A program made the translations under genes and the position numbers. Under the pieces are notes generated by a model. It did no database searches. It saw only the letters and a program-made list of their open reading frames with translations, and was not told the DNA's origin. Source: Daedaleopsis sinensis (Eukaryota > Basidiomycota > Agaricomycetes > Polyporales > Polyporaceae). From it: a stretch of 64,000 bases of DNA. Below are positions 48,101-59,480 of the stretch, piece after piece. The stretch spans positions 1,736,001 through 1,800,000 of the forward strand of contig CM066310.1 in assembly GCA_033807695.1 (NCBI GenBank), in the 5' to 3' direction. Each line of letters opens with the position of its first letter. Positions within the stretch are counted from its first letter, which is position 1.

Positions 48101-49362
48101 GTATGCCTTTAACAGGAAGGGCGCACAGGCGATGGCGCGGCAGCGCGAGCAGTTCCGGACCCGAGGTCTGGATGAAGCACTTCTGAACTCTCCGAAGTTC
48201 GTGATGGTCGAGGCAGAGTTGCACGAGCCTGGGTTCGGACTCGCCGCAGAGCAGCTTGCGGAGGCCAGTGTGACGTCAGTTGTCCGTCTCCCTGTCGCTG
48301 ACACTATCCTCGCTGCAGATTCGAGATTCGGTCACGCACATCATGCACAACGGTATGGCCAGCCACTACACTTTAGCATATCTACTGGAGTGCGTGCTGA
48401 CTCGACATGTTGTAGCTTGGAAGGTCAACTTCAACCTTTCGCTCCCCTCTTTTGAGGCCGACATCCAGGCCACACGCAATCTCGCAGACCTCGCGTTAAG
48501 CTCGCCGTACAAGACACCTCCTGCGATCATCTTCGTCAGTTCCGTCGGTATCTTCGGCAGTACGTGTTCTACCTTCTGCTCTACAGGACATGCGCATGCG
48601 TAGCTAATGCTTCTGCGCAAGACTGCAAGCTGGCTGCGCCTGTCCCAGAAGTCTCCATCGACGACCCTGCCTCCCCCTTCGGAAACGGCTACTCCGAGTC
48701 CAAGTGGGTCACAGAGCACGTCCTTCGCAAGATCGCGGAGCGTACAGGTGTGCACACCGTCGTTATGCGTCTGGGCCAGGTCGCTGGGGACAAACTCGGC
48801 TACTGGAACGAGAAGGAGTGGTTCCCGGCCCTCGTCAAGTCTGCCCTGTTCCAGCACTGTCTCCCGGATTTCGACGGGGTGAGTCCTCTTCTCGTTTGTA
48901 TTGTCGATATCATCGCTCAGTGTTCAACGACAGTCGGTCACTTGGCTCCCTGCATATGAAGCGGCCAAGGCGTTTACAGAGCTGCGCCGTTCACCCGAGC
49001 CGTTCGTGCACCTCCTCCATCCCCGGCCGACCCCTTGGCACACGATCATGGCCCCGATCGCAGAGACACTGAACGTGCCGCTCGTCTCATTCGAAGAGTG
49101 GATCAAGGCACTCGAAGCCAGCGCCGATGCTGGCTCCACGGCGGAAGTCGATGCGATGAAGCTCAACCCCGCTCTGCACCTTCTGTCGTTCTTCAAGGCG
49201 ACTGGCCAGAACTCGACCCCGGATAGGGAGCCTATGGGCTTGGTGTATCTTTCAACGGAGAAAGCGAGGGCGGTGTCGGAGTCCCTGGCACGTATGCCCG
49301 AGTTGACCACAGAGCGTGCGTTGCAGTGGGTAGCTGCTTGGAAGAAATCGGGGTTTCTCTAA
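45136..49362 (+). CDS. NRPS-like adenylating reductase 3 (A-T-R)
   Basis: Near-copy of reductase 2. Starts MSIQHNIPNLRDYPAF at 45136. The first exons differ at several residues (NTTVPRL versus NTTLPRL, RALTHRQ versus RALTYRQ, AGGKDSQ versus ARGRDSQ). From about 46,317 to 48,976 I see no difference, introns included. The last exon is its own: IAETLNVPL, LSTEKAR, LARMPELTTERALQWVA, end KKSGFL at 49362. Motifs as in gene 2: HSSG plus STNHPKPIRWTHRG, SGCDSLQATWI, ITGTTGGFGCDTL and GYSESKWVTEHVL. Because its 3' end and 3' flank are unique, this is probably the original gene of the 2/3 pair. Confidence 0.9.
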
Positions 49363-49586
49363 TGGTCGCTTGGGTTGGGCTGGGTGTTTTGGCTACAAAC
49401 CATCTGTAAACCAAGTTTCCTTGTTGTCATGATAGAATGGCTTGTAGAACAGTACTACTAAAGTCTTCTCGACGTCGGTGTACTCTACAGCGCTAATAGC
49501 TCTACCAATTGGGGAAATGCGCGAGATCCAGGAGATCAGGCTATTCTCCTCGGCGTTCAACGTCACCCATCATGTCGCCTCCTCTC

Positions 49587-49613
49587 TCCTCCTCCTCCTC
49601 CTCCTCCTCCTCC
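49587..49613. repeat. (CCT)n microsatellite
   Basis: About nine uninterrupted CTC/CCT triplets, just before the cyclodeaminase-like pseudogene. Confidence 0.8.
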
Positions 49614-49657
49614 CAAGTGTCTAGCTAGGTCTCCACTCTAGCTCAGAGCTGCTCGCG

Positions 49658-51188
49658 ATGTCTCTCCTGGTTCTCTCAGCCTCCGACGTCTCTAAGGTCA
49701 CTTCCCGCTTCAGCCCCGACGAGCTCGTCGACCTCATGGCGGACGTCTTCGCCCGCCTCTCGGCCTCCGACCCCAGCATCGTGTAGCCGCACCGCACCGC
49801 AGTGATCACGGAGCACCACACGGCGCTGTTTATGCCCTCGTGCATCGCGTCCGCGGCGGGCACGACGCTGAAGGTTGTGTTGGTCTCGGGGGCGCACGCT
49901 CCGGAGGACGTGCGCGCGCGGGGGCTGCCCGCGAACACGATCGTGGTGGACAAGCGGGCGGGGCATGTGAAGGCGATTGTGAATGCGTGGCTGCTTACTT
50001 CGCTGAGGAACGCTGCGGGTGCGTACTGTGCTTCCTCGGTCGTGTGTATGCGCCGTCGAGCACGGTGTGAGTCTGGATAGTGCAGGCTTGCCTCGTCATG
50101 CATTCATGTCGTTAGCTCCGGCTTTGGGCTACTGGTACAGCGTGCGATTGTCTAGAACAGTCCTTGAGTGTGTGTTGAAGCTCGCTGGTGACTTGTCTCT
50201 GTCCCCAAATTACCTCGGATGGCCGCTGGGCAAGAAGACGGGAGACATGGCGACAGCCCTGCCTCGGATGTACCTGCGACCCTCACTAGCACCCTTTTCC
50301 ATCTGCAAGTCCTGCGTCGAGCGCATCTGGACGTTTCCTGTTCGCCTGTTCATCAGCTGAAACACCACCACCGCTCTCCAGGCTCTCTTCTGGCGACCCG
50401 CCTGCTTCGGGACAAGTCAGTGTCGCCGACTGGCATCGTCGCTATCGGAGCTGGGGCACATTCAAGCACACCTCTCACTGCTCCTCACCGCGTACCCGTC
50501 CATCCGGACCTGCACGATCTTCAATCGCTCTCAGAACGCTCGCGTCGCGTCCCTTCACGGACGCATATCAGCCTCATTTCCACACGTGCAGACAGCTCGC
50601 ACCTTCTGAAGGGTACACTGGGCCGAGCTTCAAGGACGCCATCGGAGGAGCTACCATCATCATCACCGCGACTTCTTCAGCTTCGCCCCTCATCCCATTT
50701 GACTACGTTTGCGCGGGCACCCATCTATGTCTCATCGGATCTTACAAGCCCGAGATGCCCGTGCGCCCCCGCCTCACCTGACGCTCTGTCCCCGTCTCAC
50801 GAACGATCCCTCCCAGGCACTCAATCGACACCGACCTGGTCAAGCGCACGGCACGGGTCGTGGTGGACCAGAAGTCCGCGTGCATGGTCAGTACGTCGCT
50901 CTTGCGCGTATCGCGAGGCCAACAGAGACCGAAGCCGGGGAGCTCATCTCTGCTGGATGCATGGCGTCGGACCCGCTTGAGCTCGGGGAGCTAGTCGACC
51001 TCACCCCCCACAACGCACAGAGCGCGTGGACGCCTCGCGCGGACGTGTGCGGCAAGGTGGGGATGTCACCATCTTCAAATCGGCCGGTGTCGGCGTGCAA
51101 GACGTGGCGATCGCGTGCGCGCGCTGTCATGGATGAGATCGGAAAGACTATTGAGGACTACGACGCAGAACTTGTGGATGAGGTGTAA
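49658..51188 (+). pseudogene. ornithine cyclodeaminase/mu-crystallin family pseudogene
   Basis: NAD(P)-dependent cyclodeaminases or ketimine reductases are the family. The frame opens MSLLVLSASDVSKV, and has FSPDELVDLMADVFARLS, then an in-frame TAG at 49784-49786 where a CAG (Gln) codon would fit, followed without shift by PHRTAVITEHHTALFMPS and VDKRAGHVKAIVNAW. The Rossmann segment SPTGIVAIGAGAH (about 50,430) is followed by a one-base loss, since IQAHLSLLLTAYPSIRTC is in the next frame. More remnants are FDYVCAGTHLCLIGSYKPEM, DLVKRTARVVVDQKS, GELISAG, and a clean C-terminus GDVTIFKS-like to LVDEV-stop at 51188. Several lesions, so not functional. Confidence 0.82.
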
Positions 51189-53119
51189 TCCCGCGGCTGT
51201 AGCGATATATACGGATAGAGAGCTATGCGCATCGTAAGTGACTTTCCATAACTATTGGTCTCAAAGAGGCTAATTTCGACATGTGCGTGGTGTAGTGAGA
51301 TTAAATGAAACTGTTCAACAGTGAACACAAGCATGAGGACTCGGGGGCGATAGAAGTCATCTAGGCGAAACGTGGAAGACGGTGCTCTTCCTGCAGATCG
51401 CCCTCGCGGACGCCTTGTCGATTAAACCAGGTACCGGTACGTCCTCGAATAGCAGCCTATATTTGGCTCCGCAGAACTCGTGTGGACGTTCGACGGGAGT
51501 TGCGGGGTATGAGGTGCTATTACAGTTGGGTGTGATGTCCTGCACGGATGCCCCCGGTGCGTCAGGTGTGGGTATCACGGTCGTTCCCAAGTGCATATTT
51601 GCTACACGACGCGTACGAGACTCTCGGTACGGTCTCAGCATGTGCTATGCGTGCCGCGTCGTTTAAGGGTGTGCATTCCTGCTACCATGTGCTGATATCC
51701 TCTCTCTTCACGTGTAGGTGAGCGTGGTGCTCCTATATGAAAAGCTCTGCTGATGTGCGGAGTAGGGCATTGTCGCCCTCCCGGAAGCCCCCGGTGCGAA
51801 GAAGGAAAGAATGTGATATCAAGCTCTGCCTCACAGCTCACGAGTGTTATGAGAAGCTCTGATACTGCCATGTCACAGCGGGCGGTGTGCTATTTCGAAG
51901 CTGTATACGGGGCGAAACACGACCTTCGACGTTAAGTATCTTTATGCCGGGCTTGCGCGGTCAATTTTGCCGCATAGGGTTCAGCACGGGTCGGGTACGG
52001 GTACTTGGCCCTATACCCGTACCCGCACCCGCACGGGTATTCACCCGTACCCGCTGCGGGTATACCCGACCCGTGCTATGCCCTAAAATTTTTGCGATCG
52101 TGCAGACTAAGTATTGGTGCGTCGATCCCGCTGGAGTCCACCTCCGCTATCCAGCGCACATCATGCAAAGGCATGTCGAACACGTGGTCGCTGGAGCTTG
52201 AATATTCACGATGGACCAACATGGTAAGCTTCATACTGTGGCCCTGGGAATCCAAGGAGCAAGGGTATCTCATCTTCTCCTCGTGTGTCGCATGCCGTCG
52301 GTGTTCAAAACAGGGTATCTACCCTCTCACCCCTTGTTCGTCTCGTTAGCTCGAGAGCCCTTTCTCTGACTTGGAGGTGCGGGCAGGGCGAAAAGGATGG
52401 TAATGCTCTCAGACGCCTGTAAGTCTTATTTACAAAGTTGTGTGCTAGTCACTGTACCCGATTTGACATTGACGCACAAGAACCAACTAACTCGTGGTTA
52501 TCGCGCTGATATCGCTAGGTCCTGAAGCTGGATCTTTCGGTGCCTATTGCCTTAAGATGAGCGTTCGAATGCAGGAAGATATTTCTTGAAGGCTGCGCAC
52601 CGGGAGGTTTCCGACCCGAGGGCGGATGTATCTCATCACTGTAGGACTTCTCGGAGGCGTGATTGGAATTTAGGCTATGTTTAGGTTCGTCGAGTTTGGA
52701 AACACGCCATTGTCTATCCGCCGCTCGCCGCTTCCGTGCTTACTCAGTATTGGCCACAGGCGTACTGCCCTCGAACTAGGCGAGATGCCGAAGCGACACG
52801 CCGCATACGGTCGCCTCGTGAGGTTGAGATCATGCCAGAGGACGCGTTGACTCTAGTGCGAGAGCGATGCTAGATTACTCCCTGCAGGAAGTCGAACATG
52901 GCCGGACACGAGTCTACATGCTGCTCAGTCGCGCTATGGCCGGCAACGACTTGATGCGAGTAGGATATAACACTCAGTGCTGGCTCGCCGATATCCTCAC
53001 ACCTCCCGCACCACTCATTCCTTCAAGATTCGCCTAGCTCTTGACGAGCAGGCCACTTGGTTTTTTTCTGTTACGAACACCACGCCCTTCGCTTTCTTTT
53101 CATTCTACACAACATCACC
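51189..53119. other. 1.9-kb intergenic region, no gene supported
   Basis: Contains only weak frames. 51985-52075 is low-complexity GGGTAC/TACCCG repeats. A TATA-like GATATAA at 52964-52970 lies about 150 bp before the AA9 gene. Confidence 0.5.
51985..52075. repeat. interrupted GGGTA/TACCC hexamer repeat, foldback
   Basis: GGTCGGGTACGGGTACTTGG on the left is mirrored by TACCCGTACCCGCACCCG on the right, so the tract can fold on itself. Tracts of this kind are common in basidiomycete genomes. Confidence 0.6.
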
Positions 53120-54385
53120 ATGCGTTTCTCGGCATTCTTCGGCCTCTCTTTGTTCGTGCTCGTCCCGAACGTCGCAGCGCACGGCTATCTTCGCAGCGTC
53201 GCCATCGATGGAAAGACCTACCAAGGCAACGTCCCAAACAACCCTTCTGGTATGTCAAACTTCAGATGAGATTGCATGTGGATCTGATCTTCGAGCAGGT
53301 GACAGCCCCATCCGTCTGATCAACGACGTCGATCCGGTTAAGGGCACCTCGAACCCGAATCTATCGTGCGGCCAGAACGCACAGAACGCGGCTCTCGTCG
53401 TCCCTGCGAACCCGGGCAGCGAGGTCACCTTCGCGTGGGCTTCTGGCGGCGGTGGCAACGTGAGTGCTTTCGTCCTTGCGTATAGAGAGGCGTGATCAAG
53501 AGCTGATATCTGCGGTCAGTGGCCGCACAACACCGGGCCTATGTTGACGTACATGGCCGCGTGCGAGGGTACGACGTGCGACCAGTTCGACGCGTCGAAT
53601 GCGCAATGGTTCAAGATCGACGAGGTTGGCAAGAAGAGCGATGGTTCGGCTTGGGTTCAGCAAGATATCAGTGAGTATACTCATCCGTTGGCTTGGCATC
53701 GCAAAGGACTTTGGCTCACTCACGCGGGGATCGTAGTGAATGGAGAGACCTATTCTCTCTCCCTCCCACAGAACATCGCGCCTGGCGATTACCTCATCCG
53801 GCATGAGGTGGGTTCGCCATTACTCGTCGGTACACGAGAGCTGACCCGGCTTTATGCAGATTATTGCCCTCCAGATTGCGCTCTCTCTGGGAGGCGCGGA
53901 GTTCTACCCGTCATGTACGCAGGTCCGGGTTGGCGGTAACGGCAACGGCGTCCCGAACGCGACCGTTAGCTTCCCTGGCGCGTACCAGGACACCGACGCT
54001 GGCATCCTCACTCCAGATGTAAGTCAGCCATCTGTTCCCTTCCGCACCACTAATCCCTGCATAATAGGTGTACAACCCGGGCTTCACGTACGTTTTCCCG
54101 GGCCCAGCCATCGCGTCCTTCGTGAGCGGCTCCGACTCGGGGGATGGCAACAACAACGGCAACGGCTCCTCAGGCAGCGAGCCATCGTCCGCCGTACCGA
54201 CATCCACAGCCGCACTTTCGTCTACTTCTTCCGCCATACTGGCACCCACCGGCGGATCTCCATCAGCCTCCTCCCCAGCACCCTCGAGCTCATCTACCGA
54301 CACCTGGGGTGGCTGCTACGAATATGATTCTCGCGAAGAGCACCGCCCACACCGTGCGAGCCGCATCATGCGCAACATCGACTAG
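53120..54385 (+). CDS. AA9 lytic polysaccharide monooxygenase (GH61)
   Basis: Secreted copper enzyme that oxidatively cleaves cellulose. Exons 53120-53249, 53299-53459, 53520-53670, 53737-53807, 53860-54018 and 54068-54385 join in phase to 329 residues. Signal peptide MRFSAFFGLSLFVLVPNVAA, then His21 (HGYLRSVAIDG), the N-terminal copper ligand. Second ligand His in WPHNTGPMLTYMAAC. LPQNIAPGDYLIRHE and IIALQ follow, with EFYPSCTQVRVGG holding the axial-Tyr region. After about residue 240 comes a Ser/Thr/Pro-rich tail ending in GGCYEYDSREEHR with no CBM1. An antisense, decayed relative is present twice in the reductase spacer. Confidence 0.93.
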
Positions 54386-54562
54386 GAGCGAATGGACTCG
54401 TGTCGAGATTCAAGAACCAATTCTGTCTAACAAGTCGTCAAAGTTAGGCGGGGAAGGGGGCGGGTCCCCTCAGCAGTGAGGTAGTGTTACATAGTTTCAG
54501 GATCTGTCATAACATTATCTGTTGTTTATTCGCTGTTATACTGTATGCCGCACATGCTGATT

Positions 54563-54597
54563 ATGCCCATGCCCATGCCAATGTCAATGCCAATGCG
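54563..54597. repeat. short ATGCCC/ATGCCA tandem repeat
   Basis: Six to seven 6-bp units in the 3' flank of the AA9 gene. Confidence 0.6.
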
Positions 54598-54813
54598 ATA
54601 TGATCCCCTCGTAACAACAAGCTATTAGGCAGCGCCCTTATCCTGTCCAAACTAAGGAGGACGGCTCGTTTCAAGTCAGTTCAAACTCGCCTAGCACATA
54701 GTAGGAGTAAACGGCTATGAACTCCTTCGAGAGTAAGCTCCACGTATTCACTCAGACTTGCACCGAGTGCGTGACCGCCCCTCTTGCAGTTCAGACGACA
54801 TTTGACGAGCAAT

Positions 54814-54894
54814 CATGTTGATTAAAGTGACATCGACGATATTACACAAGCGGAACCATGTTGATTAAAGGGACGACGATATTAAAAGAGCGGA
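54814..54894. repeat. two-copy tandem repeat, about 40 bp
   Basis: CATGTTGATTAAAG, then GACGATATTA, then AGCGGA, occurs at 54814-54854 and again at 54857-54894 with small indels. Between convergent genes. Confidence 0.65.
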
Positions 54895-55004
54895 CTTGCA
54901 GCGGTGCATAAATATCTGTGAGCATGCTCTGCTGTTCCGGGTTCCGAACGTGCTGGGCTTGGAGTGTACTCCTTGCTCACCAGCCAGTCTTCGCCACTGC
55001 ACAC

Positions 55005-57989
55005 TCACGCCTGTTCTATGATCTCGGCCGCGAGCTGCAAGCATCACGGCCACGAAGTATGAGCAATGAGCACAACGACACCCCCGCGCGCAGCACCCAC
55101 GTACCTTCTCCGCAATGGCATACACGGTCGCCTGGGTGTGGGTGGAAATCAGGATCGGGAACACGCTGGCGTCGGCAACGCGCAGGTTCGTCGTCCCGTA
55201 CACCTTGAGGTTGCCGTCCACGACGCCTACACGGGGTGCACGGTGAGGTGAGTCCGCCGTGCTGAGTGCAAAGATCGCGAGAGCACGTACCTCCGAGCTC
55301 CCTGGGAGCCATGGGCGCCGAACCTGTGCACGGGGTGAGCGCAACGTCGCAGCAGATGTCATGAGTCACCCATACCTGCGAGATGTGCGCCGCCCTAAAA
55401 TAGACACGCGCAGTGAGTAATACGTACGGGGTATTCATCGCCATCATGAGCTACACTCACCGAGAGCGCTCCTTTGATGTAGCTAGGAGACAATTGGCTC
55501 AGTCTAGGATGAAGGAGTCAGGGCGCAAAAGACTCACGTAAGAAGCTCGTCGTCGGACTGTGCAGCCGGATCCGGGGAAACCTGTGCGGCGAGCAAGTCG
55601 GAGAACGGTGCTGTCTGGCCCAACTTGCGCATGAACCTCACGGCGTCTAGCAGGACCTGCGTGTCTGTTGCAGCGTCAGTCGAGTCAGCGAGCCGAGTCG
55701 GACTCGAGGAGAGCACCACGCGCGCAGCGTCGCTCACCAAAGTCCGTGCTCAGGAATCCGGGATTGATAGCGGGGTAGGCCAGAGGGTCGCTGGAGGAGA
55801 TGTGCTTTGTGCGCCACAAGGATCAGTGGAGAGAACAGGGTCCCGAAGGCACGAGACACGCACGACACTTCCACGGCTGGTCGGTTGCTGCGAACGCGAT
55901 CACTTGTCATTGACGGATGCACCGAGCACGGCGAGCGGGTAGTCGCACTCACCACGATTCCGCCGAGCATGGTGACGTAGCTGTCGCCGGGTGCGGGGTT
56001 GACGAAGCCCTTGCTCCATTGGATGAGCTCGACGAACGGCACGCCGCTGTCCGCGAACCACTTCTGCGCGAGCTGCCGCTGCGCACGCTGGAGCCCAGAG
56101 GTGGGCGCGTCCTGGACTAGAAGTTGCTGCAGCTCTTGCACGCGAGCCGGAGAGACGATGTCCTGCAGGCGGAGCAGCGCGACCATGGAGTCGGTGTCCG
56201 AGAGCAAGCCGGTGTGCGTCTTGTTGCTGTAATAAACTCAGGGTTACCGCGAGCACAGGAGAGTTCTGGCACAGGAGCACCACTCACTAGAGATCGGTCT
56301 GCTCCTGGTTGACGGTGGCGTTGTTACGGAGTATATCTGAACAGCGGTCACGACTCAAAGCTGATCTCTGTGTGGACGGAAGAGCAGAACGTACCGAAAG
56401 TCTCGACTCCGGGCTTGACGAGCCACTCCATGGTCACGAAAGCATGCTCCTATAAGTCTGTGAGCTCGGGGGCGATCGTTGTCATTCGGAATCGGAACGC
56501 ACCTGCAGATTCTCGCCTACTCCTGGGAGATCAATCACAGGCTGGATGCTGTAGTTCCGCAGGATGTGTGCGTTCCCGATTCCTAGAGACAAGTCCTATG
56601 AGACGGCAACACGAGACCTGGTCAAAAGGTGGCTCACCTGACAGCTCGAGGAGCTGCGGTGTCTGCACCGCGCCTGCCGACAAGATAACCTCTTTGCGAA
56701 CCGAGGCAGTGAACTTCTTCCCGGCTGAGACGAACTCGACTCCAGTTGCCGAAAAGTTTCCGCTGCCTTCGCGCTTGAGCAAAATTCGAGTTGCCTGTTG
56801 GCGTACACGTCTAAGCCGAATGATCGAACAGGCAGCAGAGACCACGGACCTGTGAGTTGAGCAGGAGATGGTAGTTGGGATTTTGGCCCAAAGAACAAAA
56901 GTATGTCGTCGCCGCATACGAACGGACTCCCGCTGACCGGTCGACAGTCATGATGGTGTTAGAGACTCCGGTTGTGTTTCCCGATTGCTTGCGGTGTACG
57001 TTAGCCCATATCCTGTGTGAGAGAAAAACCGGCCGCCTACTGGCTGGGGGTTCGTCGGGATCCCGAGGTTGTTCAACGCTCGGACTGCCTCGGGGACCAC
57101 ATCAAAGTATTCCGCATTGTATGACGTCTATAATCTCAGTTAGAAGATGACGTCGTTGTGCAGCCAGTATGCAGACGTACGATGATAGGGCCTGTGAAGC
57201 CATCGATGCTCCCGAGTTGGCTCTTGGCGTCCGCGGCCTGATCAGGAGATATGCCAGGGTATGGGTTCGGCGGGGACGTGGAAAACGTCTCCGACTTCTT
57301 CATGAAAGGCAAAAGACCAGACCAGCTCCAGGACTTGTCTTTCGCGAAGGATGTCCAAGCGTCGTACTCCTCAGATTCAGCGCGATTCCAGGCCATTCCG
57401 TTGATCCCGCTTGATCCGCCAAAGAGCTTTCCCCTAGTTGCGACCATGAGTGACGGGTAGTAGAGATAACGCACAGTGGAAAGTACCTAGGCAATGATAC
57501 CTGGCGGTCTCCTAGATGCGATTGCGGGGTAGATAGGAACTTCCAGTCGAATGTTGCATTTCCAATGCCCGAGAAATCTGATAATAGTAGACGATGAGTA
57601 GATGATAAGTTTAGGAGGTACTAAAGTCAAAGCTTACGGGGAACCTCTATGTTCGGGTCTCCCAGGTGAAGGTCTCCAGCTTCTATTACTCCAACTACGG
57701 CGGTAGTATTCTCAGCAAGCCTGAGGTGGTATCACTAAATCAGCGTTGCAGATGTGTTGTGAGGCAACTTACCGCGTAGAGAGAGCGACGCCGGCTGTTC
57801 CGCCACCTATGCAGATATATTAGTGGGATTCAACTGCACTATAGCGTGTCTCGCACCGATAATCAAATAGTCGAACGTGATTTCGGAGAACGAAGACGGA
57901 TCCGCTGCAGGGGGATGATCGCAGCTGGCTCCAACGAGGGATGCTACAGCCAGTACACTGTGTAGGAGAGAAAGTGAGTGCCAGAACAT
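55005..57989 (-). CDS. secreted GMC oxidoreductase (aryl-alcohol/glucose oxidase superfamily)
   Basis: FAD enzyme oxidising alcohols. Starts MFWHSLSLLHSVLAVASLVG (signal peptide) at 57989. The FAD motif FDYLIIG joined to GGTAGVALSTR is split by an intron. Then VIEAGDLHLGDPNIEVP, LGGSSGINGMAWNRAESEEY (GMC signature 1), VILSAGAVQTPQLLELSG (signature 2), VNPAPGDSYVTMLGGIV, VDGNLKVYGTTNLRVADASV and STHTQATVYAIAEK. The final exon LAAEIIEQA stops at 55005. More than ten introns. The active-site segment is unusual: VTHDIC is separated from SAPMAPRE by about nine residues not expected in relatives, and no GT-AG intron fits. Convergent with AA9, divergent from the P450 across 1.49 kb. Confidence 0.85.
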
Positions 57990-59480
57990 GTCGACGACAA
58001 GGCTTGTGGACGAATAGCCTCTGAGGGAGATGGGGGGGCGTCCTACGTGGTAGCGTTCGTTACATCTCATGCCCTTATTATGCAGTCGGCGAACACCGCT
58101 GTACGATCTTGTATCGCTTTCGCGACCAGGTACCGGAGAGATGATGCGACGAACTTTGCGACGGTCAATATCACGCTGGAGTGCTTCAGGCTCCAAGGAC
58201 GCCTATACTGTGAATGCCATAACCATCAGTTTCAGACAGACGGGTGACCGATTTGCTCACCCGGGTCGGAGGCCGATGGGGAGAGGTACAGCCTGAGTGT
58301 GGCAGGCGCGGCCATGCGGTCTGCCGGGCGGACTGCCAGACACTGGCAAGTGAGTCGGAGACAGTTGACTGATGATCACCGATGATTAGCTACGGTCAGT
58401 AACATATGCATATGTCTAGACGAATCAGTGCTCGGCTCACGCTTATTCTCGTCGTGAAGCAGTGTACACTAACCTAACTAGCTATAGGCCCCATCCGAGT
58501 AGTAGCCGGCTGAATCATATCCTTCAACAAGCGCTTTAATGAGGAGGGTAGTAGGAAACGCGGTGTCAGGGGTCCGACTTACATCATCCTCGGCGGGGCC
58601 CGGAAATATAACTCACTAGCGCCGACGGAGAAACCTCCTCCATTCGTGTGAGTGTGACTGGGCAACTTCAACGAGTGACTTGTGACCATTTTTTTTTCTA
58701 GACTGGCGACTCGCGTCTCTAAGCATCATGGGCGTTCAAGGTACAAACGTTCAAGCGTTCATCAGTGCCAGCGCCCCGCCATGTCAGTGAGTAAGTACTA
58801 GTGAGTGTCTGCAATTCTCATCAGAAGGCACGTTGAACTAGCTGCTTTCTCCAGGCTGAGGTTATACGATACGAAACCGGAACAATCGGTGCTGCTCATA
58901 CGACCAATTGCTGATCTAGATTCTCGTCGGAATCCTGACTCGCTGACTGCGCGCGCACTCACCGGCATTATTGATATAATTTGAATGACGTAAAGGGTAC
59001 TTCTGTGCAGGATACATGCGCCCAGGTGCACTGCACCCGGAGATGCATCGCGAGAGCTATCGCGAGGTGATCACGTCAACGCTAGCGACGGTACTGTGCA
59101 CCGCAAACCAAAATTTCCTATGCCAGGGACAAAAGGGTCAGCCGTTGGAAATATGATGGGTTGACGGCAGCGTGCGACGTCCATATTGCGCACGCAGCGG
59201 TTGGTGCACATCGCGCAAAATCCCCGCTAACTGTCAAAGTCACAGAAGCTACCGGTCCTGCGTCGGCTCTCTTCGACCCTGGCTTTATTAAGAGCACTTT
59301 TTGACGCGCATCGACTCCCCGCTCGGCCTTTCCTAGTGACATCAGAAGAGGAACCTTGTCCACCGCTGACTGTTGAGCCGCAAAGCTTGAGGTACATCTG
59401 CATCAGGGGACATTCGCACTCTGCCTACTCATCCTCCACCCACGGACCACCATTCGGCTTGCCCTATCGGAACTGTCGTC
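57990..59480. promoter_or_regulatory. 1.49-kb divergent intergenic region between GMC oxidoreductase and P450
   Basis: Both genes start outward from here, so their promoters lie inside. No gene-like frame was seen. Contains a T9 run near 58690. Confidence 0.5.

Larger units (their letters stand above)
39387..48985 (+). repeat. 9.6-kb tandem duplication, unit 2
   Basis: Second unit, nearly identical to 29799-39386 except in a diverged core (43841-46316). It carries the chimeric 3' end of reductase 2, the second seven-helix gene and AA9 pseudogene, and reductase 3 to its last exon. Confidence 0.93.

Noticed and set aside
51382..51666. Frame after the cyclodeaminase pseudogene
   Set aside because: No recognisable domain on either strand and no splice context; left as intergenic.
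51985..52075. Telomere-like GGGTA repeat
   Set aside because: Not (TTAGGG)n and interrupted; a low-complexity tract rather than an internal telomere.
53496..53804. Minus-strand frame resembling plus-strand frames at 33713-33955
   Set aside because: Both are antisense readings of AA9 sequence, which explains the similarity.
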